A stretch of DNA of 64,000 nt from Deefgea piscis (GTDB taxonomy: Bacteria > Pseudomonadota > Gammaproteobacteria > Burkholderiales > Chitinibacteraceae), in contig NZ_CP081149.1 in NCBI RefSeq assembly GCF_019665785.1, positions 496,001 through 560,000 of the forward strand, in the 5' to 3' direction. Position 1 is the stretch's first letter, and each line of letters begins with the position of its first letter. The translations under genes and the position numbers were made by a program. The notes under the pieces were generated by a model. That model was not told where the DNA came from. It made no database searches and was given only the letters and a program-made list of their open reading frames with translations. This document shows positions 35,601-43,800 of the stretch, in pieces.

Positions 35601-36215
35601 TTAGTGAATCGATTGTATATATTCAGCAACAGCTTTGATTTCAGCATCGGATAGCTTGGCCGCAATTTCCATCATTGGCACATTATTACTACGCTGACCA
35701 TCACGGAAGGCTTTAAGCTGGGCTGCGGTATAGGCAGCATGCTGGCTGCTTACAAGTGGGTACTGTACTGGAATCCCCGCACCAGAAGGTCCGTGGCAGG
35801 CCATACAGGCAGGAACATTTTTGGCCGCAATGCCACCACGATAAATCTTTTGTCCAGCTTCAACTAAGGCTTTGTCTGACGCGCCAATTGCTTTCGGCGT
35901 TTGCTTGCTATAGTAAGCAGCAACATTGGCCATATCAGCCTCAGTCAACGGGGTTGCCATGCCTAGCATAATGGCATTTTTACGCTTTTGACTTTTAAAT
36001 TCTTGCAACTGTTTAATGATATATTCTGGGTGTTGTCCAGCTAAGCTTGGATTTGCGCTCGCTACGCTATTTCCATCTACGCCGTGACAGGCCGCGCAGA
36101 CTTGGTCAACGATGACTTTGCCTTTGCTTGGATCGCCCTTAACAATCGCCGACATAGCGGCAGGTGATAACATTAAAAGTGCTGCAATGCTCACTGCAAC
36201 AGACATGCTGCGCAT
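35601..36215 (-). CDS. Cytochrome c4 (diheme c-type cytochrome)
   Basis: The 204-residue periplasmic protein has a signal peptide of about 22 residues and two heme-binding sites, CAACH (about residues 40-44) and CMACH (about 136-140). Each is followed by a distal Met ligand region (NAIMLGMATPL and NNVPMMEIAAKL). This is the cytochrome c4 layout. It feeds electrons to terminal oxidases. It lies upstream of resB-ccsB, which mature it, and is divergent from engB. This arrangement is common in Neisseriales. Confidence 0.93.
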   Translation of the reverse strand: MRSMSVAVSIAALLMLSPAAMSAIVKGDPSKGKVIVDQVCAACHGVDGNSVASANPSLAGQHPEYIIKQLQEFKSQKRKNAIMLGMATPLTEADMANVAAYYSKQTPKAIGASDKALVEAGQKIYRGGIAAKNVPACMACHGPSGAGIPVQYPLVSSQHAAYTAAQLKAFRDGQRSNNVPMMEIAAKLSDAEIKAVAEYIQSIH

Positions 36216-36323
36216 AAATCCGCTCCCGTGTTGGAGTACGTCAGTCTAAGGTGCCGACGATAATCGTTCAAATACTGGTATTCTATAGCAAGACTCCGAT
36301 ACAAACCACAATGGCACCCACAG

Positions 36324-36962
36324 ATGTCCCTATTTCAAGGCTTGCAGTTCCTAACTACTGTAAATGATTTAAAGACTTTACCTCATGAAGGGGTAGAAGT
36401 TGCTTTCGCCGGTCGTTCAAATGCGGGTAAATCTAGCGCAATTAATACGCTCGCGAATATTACTCGTCTAGCCTATGTTTCGAAAACGCCTGGGCGTACT
36501 CAGCATATTAATTATTTTGATTTTGGTAACGAACGACGTTTAGTCGATTTACCAGGTTATGGTTATGCTGAAGTTCCTGAGCGAATTCGTAAACATTGGC
36601 AAGGTTTATTGGCGCAATATTTATCACACCGTGATAATTTAATTGGCTTAGTGCTAATTATGGATAGCCGTCGACCACTGACTGATTTAGATCGCAATAT
36701 GTTGAGTTGGTTTCGCCCTACAGGAAAACCGATCCATTGCATTCTGACCAAGTCAGATAAATTGAATAATCAAGAAAAAGCATTAGTGTTGCGTAAAGTG
36801 AAAGCCGAATTTGCTGATGACGCAATGATTACTGTGCAACTATTTTCTAGCCTTAAAAAACAAGGCGTGGATGAAGTTGAGCAAGTGGTTGGTAGTTGGT
36901 TTACTGCTGCATTAGAGCTTAGAAACGAGCTTGATCCGACCAATGGTGAAGCAAATTCTTGA
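36324..36962 (+). CDS. engB: Ribosome biogenesis GTPase YihA/EngB
   Basis: This essential small GTPase assists 50S subunit assembly. The 212-residue protein has G1 [10 protein letters not shown] (about residues 30-39), G2 KTPGRTQ, G3 [12 protein letters not shown] and G4 LTKSDKL. The match is full-length. It is divergent from the cytochrome c4 gene, and a small-RNA candidate with its own terminator follows. Confidence 0.97.
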   Translation: MSLFQGLQFLTTVNDLKTLPHEGVEVAFAGRSNAGKSSAINTLANITRLAYVSKTPGRTQHINYFDFGNERRLVDLPGYGYAEVPERIRKHWQGLLAQYLSHRDNLIGLVLIMDSRRPLTDLDRNMLSWFRPTGKPIHCILTKSDKLNNQEKALVLRKVKAEFADDAMITVQLFSSLKKQGVDEVEQVVGSWFTAALELRNELDPTNGEANS

Positions 36963-36991
36963 TATTTGCGATTGAGAAGCTATCTTAGTTA

Positions 36992-37101
36992 CAGGTGCGC
37001 CCCTGCACCTCCCGCTTTTCCTCCCTGAGCGGGGCTTCGTTGATTCGAAGCATATATATGGCCCCGATCAGGTTTTATTTAGGTCGGGGTTTCTTTTTTT
37101 T
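36992..37101 (+). ncRNA. Candidate small RNA with CCUCC loop and terminator
   Basis: Four hairpins follow each other. They are AGGTGC/GCACCT (36993-37010, loop GCCCCT); CCCGC/GCGGG (37011-37033, loop TTTTCCTCCCTGA); GCTTCG/CGAAGC (37034-37051, perfect 6 bp); and CCCCGA/TCGGGG (37062-37089), followed by TTTC and eight T residues. The second loop exposes CCTCC, complementary to Shine-Dalgarno sequences, as in anti-SD small RNAs such as the Neisseria sibling sRNAs. No ORF covers it. It might instead be the engB 3' UTR. Promoter not identified with confidence. Confidence 0.55.
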
Positions 37102-37154
37102 GTCAGTTTCATCCTGAATATGGCTGCAAATGCCAACACCTCACGCTATTAGCC

Positions 37155-37183
37155 TTGTCTAATATCAGTCACACCCTTATGAT
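37155..37183 (+). promoter_or_regulatory. Sigma70-type promoter of the pilG operon
   Basis: TTGTCT and TATGAT are separated by exactly 17 bp, about 110 bp upstream of the pilG ATG and downstream of the sRNA terminator. This is the best promoter match ahead of the operon. Confidence 0.5.
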
Positions 37184-37294
37184 TTTCCTCTACGTATAAA
37201 CTGTTTATCAGTTCACCTGCTCATCGGTGTACTATTTGTTCGCGCTGAGTCTGACACGAATTTTTCGTTGTGAGCCAGTCATGAGGATTCACGA

Positions 37295-37678
37295 ATGTCT
37301 AGTCTTGCTGGTATTAAGGTCATGGTTATCGATGACAGCAATACGATTCGACGCAGTGCTGAAATCTTTTTGGGGCAAGCAGGTTGTACTGTTATTTTGG
37401 CTGAAGATGGCTTTGATGCCTTAGCAAAAATCACAGACAACAATCCGGATGTCATCTTTGTTGACGTCATGATGCCACGCTTAGATGGTTATCAAACTTG
37501 CGCCTTAATTAAAAAAAATCCGCGTTTTAAATCAACCCCTGTCGTGATGCTGTCGTCAAAAGATGGTTTGTTTGATCGAGCGCGCGGCCGCATGGTGGGA
37601 TCTGATGAGTATTTAACCAAGCCATTTACCAAAGACAGCCTATTGGCTGCTGTTGGCACTTACTCAAGCGCAACTTAA
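37295..37678 (+). CDS. pilG: Twitching motility response regulator PilG
   Basis: The 127-residue single-domain receiver has acidic pocket residues in VIDDS (about residues 12-16), the phospho-acceptor Asp in IFVDVMMPRLDG (about residue 56), and KPFTKD with the conserved Lys. It is a CheY-like output of the Chp system acting on the type IV pilus extension machinery. It is the first gene of pilG-pilH-pilI-pilJ-chpA. Confidence 0.9.
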   Translation: MSSLAGIKVMVIDDSNTIRRSAEIFLGQAGCTVILAEDGFDALAKITDNNPDVIFVDVMMPRLDGYQTCALIKKNPRFKSTPVVMLSSKDGLFDRARGRMVGSDEYLTKPFTKDSLLAAVGTYSSAT

Positions 37679-37703
37679 TTGAAACTAACGGACTTAATTT
37701 ATT

Positions 37704-38066
37704 ATGACGATCAAAAAGATTCTGATTGTTGATGACTCGCCAACCGAGCGTCATTTTCTAGGTGAGCTACTCACTAAAAATGGATTTCAAATTATTACTT
37801 TGGAATCCGGCGAAGAAGCGGTGAGCCGTACTAAAGAAATCATGCCAGATTTGATTTTGATGGATGTGGTGATGCCGGGAATGAATGGTTTTCAAGCGAC
37901 TCGTACCATTTCACGCGATGAGCCAACAAAAAATATTCCAATTATTATGTGCACGTCAAAAAACCAAGAAACCGATATGGTGTGGGCAAAGCGCCAAGGT
38001 GCAACTGAATACGTGGTTAAACCGGTTGATCCACAAGAGTTACTTAATAAAATCGCCGCCCTATAA
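37704..38066 (+). CDS. pilH: Twitching motility response regulator PilH
   Basis: The 120-residue receiver has IVDDSPTERHFL at the start, Asp in LILMDVVMPGMNG and the conserved Lys in VVKPVDP. The PTERHFL signature distinguishes PilH from PilG. In other bacteria PilH balances PilG signalling, acting on pilus retraction or as a phosphate sink. It starts 25 bp after pilG. Confidence 0.9.
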   Translation: MTIKKILIVDDSPTERHFLGELLTKNGFQIITLESGEEAVSRTKEIMPDLILMDVVMPGMNGFQATRTISRDEPTKNIPIIMCTSKNQETDMVWAKRQGATEYVVKPVDPQELLNKIAAL

Positions 38067-38089
38067 GGCTTAATCACTGAGGGCGTACG

Positions 38090-38617
38090 ATGGCAAAAAG
38101 AAAAAGCGAAAGAGTGAGTCTGCGTGACTACCAGCAAGGGGTGATGCAGCGCTTACAGAGTGCCACGACCGTGGCGCAGGTCGATGTACGATTAGGTTTG
38201 CAAATTGGCAATGACCATTGGCTGGTTGATTTGGGCGATGTGTCCGAAGTGATGCCAGTACCGATGATTGCAGGCGTGCCATTAGCGCATTCATGGTTTA
38301 AAGGCGTGGCCAATATTCGTGGTAATTTAGTGAGTGTTGTTGATTTGCCTGCTTTCTTTGGTCAATCCCATCAAGGTTTTACTCAGCTTGCACGCTTAGT
38401 TCTCTTGCCATCGCGCCATCTGCCGCACGCCTCTGTCTTGGTCAATAAAATGTTAGGTTTAAAGCATTTGTCTGATTTAGAGGCTTTGCCCTTGGATGCG
38501 AGCTCCGCAGCATGGGAAGGGGGGCGATACAAAGATGCTACTGGTCAGGTTTGGCGAGTGTTGGATGTCGTGAAATTAGTCAATGAAGCTGCATTCTTGC
38601 AGACAGGTATTGCATAA
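38090..38617 (+). CDS. pilI: Chemotaxis coupling protein PilI (CheW-like)
   Basis: The 175-residue CheW-domain protein contains [20 protein letters not shown] and [20 protein letters not shown], the signature strands that bridge receptor and kinase. It couples PilJ to ChpA. It starts 23 bp after pilH. Confidence 0.9.
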   Translation: MAKRKSERVSLRDYQQGVMQRLQSATTVAQVDVRLGLQIGNDHWLVDLGDVSEVMPVPMIAGVPLAHSWFKGVANIRGNLVSVVDLPAFFGQSHQGFTQLARLVLLPSRHLPHASVLVNKMLGLKHLSDLEALPLDASSAAWEGGRYKDATGQVWRVLDVVKLVNEAAFLQTGIA

Positions 38618-38655
38618 AAAATCAAAAGTCACTCAGGGGTGGCGTGGGAGGTAGC

Positions 38656-40839
38656 ATGGCAGTGATGGAGCGCATCAGGGGCTTGTTTTCAGGTAGCGAT
38701 ACCGCAGGTAAATCGCAACAAAGCGAAAACAAAAAAGCATTCGATCCATCTAGAACCACTTGGTTTCTAGATAAAATTCGTTTACCCGAAGGTGATGATC
38801 TTAAAGCACTGAAGCCAACGCCACTGATTGGCCATTTACCTGCTCGGCAGCAAATGGCGATTTTCTTGCTGACCATGGTTTTGGCGATTATTTTATTTGC
38901 AGTAACGGCATTTTTATCGTTTCGCTCTAGCAGCATTAATGCGAGTAACCAAGCCACTGCAACTGAAATGCAAATGTTATCGCAAAGGATTGCTCGTGCA
39001 TCGACCCAAGCGATTCGTGGTGATGCGGAAGCCTTTAAAGTGTTGGATGAATCCTACAATAACTTTAATGATGATTTAAATAAGCTAATGAATGCCCGTA
39101 GCCCTTGGAATTTTTTTCAAGTTTCAGGTGCTGAAGAATTAGCTAAAATTGATACCGTTTGGAATACCTCATTTCGGCCAAATCCAAGTCGACCTACCGT
39201 TGACACGATTTTGAAACAAAAAACGGCATTAATGTCGATTGGTCAGAGCGTAGAGGGGATTAATAGTAATGATGCAAAATTGTTAGAATTAACCCAACAA
39301 TTTGCTTCTTTACTTGCTGATAACGGTGGCACTTTACGTGAATTAGATTACGCCAATCAATTGGCGATGTTGTCGCAAAGAACATCAAAAAATGCCAATG
39401 CAATGTTGGCGAGTGAATTGATTAATCCAGAAGTCGTATTTTTGCTCGGCAAAGACGTTTCTACATTTAATGAAATTGTAGAGTCGTTTCTCGAGGGTAA
39501 CCCTGAATTAAATATTCGCCCTGTTTCTACTACGGCGATGGTCGATAAGCTTGAGCAAATCACAGTCTTATTTAAAGACTTTCAAGTGGTGGTCAGTGCA
39601 TTTTCTAAAAATATGCAGCCTTTGGTAAATACCCGCTTGGCCAATCAAGCGATTGTCCGTGATTCAGAAAAATTATTGACTGATAGTAAAGTATTGGCTG
39701 AGCAATATCATAATTCAGTCGGCGGTATGATTGTGGCTGCAGTTGAGACGGTATTAATTTTTATTGCACTCGCCTCACTCTTATTATTAGTTCGGGTCTT
39801 TAATCAAGAGTCAGTAAAACGTCGTTTAGCTTCGGAAGCTGAAAATCGTAAAAATCAGGATGCGATTTTACGTTTGCTCAATGAGATGGGTGATTTGGCT
39901 GACGGTGACTTAACGATTCGCGCTTCGGTAACTGAAGATTTAACGGGGGCGATTGCCGATTCGATTAACTTTACGATTGAAGAATTACGTAATCTGATTA
40001 CCGGTATTAACCGAGCGACAGAGAAAGTGAATGCCTCATCGGCTGAAGCGCAAAGTATTTCCACCGAATTATTGTCAGCTGCAGAGCGCCAATCGAAAGA
40101 AATTGAAACCACAAATTACAACGTGGCGCAGATTGTTAACTCAATTCAAGGTGTATCAAGTACCGCAGCTGAATCGGCAACGGTGGCGCAATCGTCATTG
40201 GCTGCTGCAGAGTCTGGCGCTGAAGCGGTAAATAACCAAATTCAAGGCATGGGTGAGATTCGCGAGCAAATTCAAGAAACCGCCAAACGAATTAAACGCT
40301 TGGGTGAATCGTCACAAGAAATTGGTGAAATTGTTGAATTGATTTCCGACATTACTGAGCAAACCAACGTCTTGGCATTGAATGCGGCCATTCAGGCCGC
40401 AGCAGCCGGTGAAGCCGGTCGTGGTTTCTCGGTGGTTGCTGAAGAGGTTCAGCGTTTGGCTGAACGTTCAGGCGAGGCCACTAAGCAAATTGGTGCGATT
40501 GTAAAAACCATTCAAGCCGATACGCACGATGCCGTGGCCGCGATGGAGCTGTCGACGCAAGGTGTGGTTGAAGGGGCTAAGTTGTCGGATGCTGCAGGTA
40601 GTGCGTTGTCGGAAATTGGTAAAGTTTCGCGTGAACTGGCCCGCTTGATTAGTTCAATTGCGCATGAAACCGAAGATCAAACACTATTGGCGAGCAAAGT
40701 GAGTAACACGATGCGCGACATTTTGTCGATTACTGAGCAAACCACAGCAGGTACTCAGCAATCGGCGGTTGCAGTGGGGCAGTTAACGGGCCTAGCCGCA
40801 GAGCTAAAAGCATCGGTTTCTGGTTTCAAACTGTCTTAA
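38656..40839 (+). CDS. pilJ: Methyl-accepting chemotaxis protein PilJ
   Basis: The 727-residue receptor has a transmembrane helix at about residues 74-98 and another at about 357-379. Between them lies a periplasmic region with PilJ-type sensor repeats (for example [15 protein letters not shown] and [17 protein letters not shown]). A HAMP region and a signalling domain with [20 protein letters not shown] follow. It is the receptor for surface contact signals in twitching. ATG at 38656 is chosen because GGGAGG lies six bases upstream; the GTG at 38644 is not needed. Confidence 0.93.
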   Translation: MAVMERIRGLFSGSDTAGKSQQSENKKAFDPSRTTWFLDKIRLPEGDDLKALKPTPLIGHLPARQQMAIFLLTMVLAIILFAVTAFLSFRSSSINASNQATATEMQMLSQRIARASTQAIRGDAEAFKVLDESYNNFNDDLNKLMNARSPWNFFQVSGAEELAKIDTVWNTSFRPNPSRPTVDTILKQKTALMSIGQSVEGINSNDAKLLELTQQFASLLADNGGTLRELDYANQLAMLSQRTSKNANAMLASELINPEVVFLLGKDVSTFNEIVESFLEGNPELNIRPVSTTAMVDKLEQITVLFKDFQVVVSAFSKNMQPLVNTRLANQAIVRDSEKLLTDSKVLAEQYHNSVGGMIVAAVETVLIFIALASLLLLVRVFNQESVKRRLASEAENRKNQDAILRLLNEMGDLADGDLTIRASVTEDLTGAIADSINFTIEELRNLITGINRATEKVNASSAEAQSISTELLSAAERQSKEIETTNYNVAQIVNSIQGVSSTAAESATVAQSSLAAAESGAEAVNNQIQGMGEIREQIQETAKRIKRLGESSQEIGEIVELISDITEQTNVLALNAAIQAAAAGEAGRGFSVVAEEVQRLAERSGEATKQIGAIVKTIQADTHDAVAAMELSTQGVVEGAKLSDAAGSALSEIGKVSRELARLISSIAHETEDQTLLASKVSNTMRDILSITEQTTAGTQQSAVAVGQLTGLAAELKASVSGFKLS

Positions 40840-40848
40840 TTAATCTCC

Positions 40849-40867
40849 AGACCGGCCTGGCCGGTCT
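40849..40867. other. Intra-operon hairpin between pilJ and chpA
   Basis: AGACCGGCC and GGCCGGTCT form a strong stem with almost no loop, followed by a short TC-rich stretch, 20 bp before the chpA ATG. It may lower chpA expression relative to pilJ or protect the upstream mRNA. Confidence 0.5.
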
Positions 40868-40885
40868 TCTTCATGGAGCCCCGCC

Positions 40886-43800
40886 ATGAGTGTGCATACT
40901 GAATTTGATAAGGGCTCTTTGTTGTGGGTCAAAGCTGAAATTGATAGCACTTTGGCTCGTGCCAGTGATGCACTTGAGCAATACCGCAGCAACAAAGATA
41001 CCGCTGTATTAAAACACGCAAAAACCCATTTGCATCAAGCCTATGGTGCGCTCGATTTGGTCGAGTTAACTGGTTTGGCGCGTTTTTGTGATGAAGTTGA
41101 GCAAGTGCTGCTGGTGCTTGAACAAGGTGAGCACGATGAGATCGGCTTGCCTTTGGTATTGCGGGCGATTGAAGAAATTGGCCAATATCTAAATCGTTTA
41201 ACGATAGGGATGCCCAATATCCCCTTGGCCTTATTGCCAACCTTTCGCGAGTTGGCGCAATTACGCGGTGCCAGCGCGTCCGGTGCCGAGTTGTTTTTCC
41301 CGCAATTTGTTTTAAGCATGCCACCTGGCTTGCCGCAAAAACACGCCACTGCCATTGAAATGAGCAGCATTGTGAAACAGCAACGCAGTCGTTATGAACG
41401 CGCTTTGCTGCGGTGGGTGAAAGGACAAAAAGAAGTTGGCCCAGTGATGGCCGCCAGCTTAGCTGAGCTGGCTAAATATCAAACCACTACCTTGCCTCGG
41501 CATTTTTGGTGGGCAGCTGCTGCCGTAGTTGATGGTTTAAGCAGTAATCGTGCTGAGCTTGATCTTGATCCGCAGCAAGTCGTATTGCGGCTTAATTTAC
41601 AAATCCGACGTTTGGCTGAAGGCTCAAGTAAAGTTGCTGAGCGGCTATTTCGCGATATTTTATATCTATTGCCCCAGCTCGATTGTGATAGCGCCCTTGC
41701 GCATCGCTTGGCGCAATCTTTTGCATTGGCCGATTTATTTCCCAATGCACAAACGATTATGTCGCCAGAAAGCATGGCCGCAGAGCAATTGGCTCGCACT
41801 TTGCGTGATGACTTAACCATTGCCAAAGAGTCTTGGGCGCGAGTTGCTGCAGGGCAATTAGACAAAGCCAGCACGGTTAAAAACCTGCTGCAACAATTGG
41901 CACAAAAATCCAGTCAATTACAAATTCATGGTTTAGATGCCTTATGGCAAGGCTTATTGCCTGCCGTGATGCAAGCGCAGTTGAGTCAAGATTTAGCCCT
42001 TGAAATCGCCACCGGTTTATTACTTGCTGACAATGCGCTGGCGATTTACCCGAGTCAGGCTGATGATTTTATTGAACAAGTCGATGCTTTATTGCTGCGT
42101 TTACTTGATCCAAGTGCCGTTAATGAATTGCCGCATTTAGATGAAATTAGCCGTGAGGCGCAAGATCGCTTGTTGTTGTCGCATTTGGCGATTGAAATGC
42201 ACAGCAATTTGCAAGGAATTGAAGAGATCTTGGATGGATTTTTCCGCGATCCAAGCGAGCGGCAAACACTCAATGACATTGAGCCGATGCTCCGTCAGGT
42301 GCAAGGCGCGCTGATGATGTTGGATCGGCAAACTGCGGTTGAATTAAGCCATGAGTGCTTACAAAGAATTATTCAGCACGCGAATCACGACGCCAATCCA
42401 GAGTTGCATCAACTTGAAGAGCTGGCTGAAGCCTTATCAGCGCTGGGCTTTTATGTGGATGATTTGGCTCAGGAGCGGGATGATGAGGCGGCACTGCTGC
42501 CGTTATTATTGCGTTTAACAGGCCGCACTGCAGCACCGGCCGAGGTGGATGAGCGCATTGCATTGGAAGCCGAGCCCGAGCTTGCAACATCAGAGCAGCC
42601 TTTACCAACGGCTGCGCCGGCGTCAATTGAAGTGGCTTTGCCAACGTCTGAAGCGGCAATGGACGCTGAGTTACTCGAGGTTTACCTCGAAGAAGCGATT
42701 GAGGTGCTGGCGGCTATTGAAATACAGCAAGCCTTATTGCATCACAACCCGCATGACCGCGAAGCATTCACGACGATGCGCCGCAGCTTTCACACGCTCA
42801 AAGGTAGTGGCCGCATGGTCGGCTTGTATCAACTTGGTGAAGTGGCTTGGTCGATTGAGCAATTACTTAATAAATGGCTGCAATTGGATAAGCCTGCTTC
42901 GCAGCGTTTATTATCTTTGCTCGATTTTACCCATCAAGCTTTTGTTGACTGGGTGGATCAATTACAAAAAACAGGTGTGGTTGCCGTTGAGTCAGCAGCG
43001 ATTGAGGCTGAAGCACTCGCGCTGCGTCATGAAGCCGATCTGCCTGAGACAGCGCAAGAATCATTGCCTGAAAAGGCGATTGAGGTGGACATCGCCCCCG
43101 CTGCCGATATTCAAATTGGTCAGGTATCCGTCTCTGCCACCTTGTTTGCGATTTTCTGTGAAGAGGCGCGTAAATATTTAGTGGCCTTATCGCATGGCGT
43201 AGAAGTGCTCGCCGAATCGGGAGCGGTCGAGTCACAATTTGTACTCGCGGCCCATACCCTAGGGGGGATTGCCTCTACAGCTGGCTTTAGACCTCAAGGT
43301 GAGCTGGCATACGCCTTAGAGCATGCCTTGCAAAATGGTGCGCAAATTAATCGCGAGCAAGTGCCATTATTTGCCGATGCAGTGCAAACGCTCAATGGCA
43401 TGATGCAGGATATTTTCGCTGAGCAAGCTCCATGTACCGCTGCGGATTTAATTGCGCGCTTAGTCGCCTTGCATGCCATAGCCGATGAGATCGAACTCAG
43501 TGACGATAGCGATACGCTGGAACTGGATGCCATCGGTGATGAGATTCCATTAGCGTTAGATACCAGTACCGAACCAATTGCTGCGCCGCAGTTGGATGCC
43601 TTGTTGAGTGATGCGGTGTCGAGCACAGAAGTACCGCTACTCGATCTACCGGAACTTGAATTAACTTGGGATGCCGATCCGCTTGAGCAGCCAGCAGCGC
43701 TGGAGCCAATAGATGAGCCTGTGACGCTGGATCTGCCAGAGCTCGCTGATCATTCGGCTGAACCTGCATTGCTTGATTTGGCACCGGCGGCGGCAGACTC

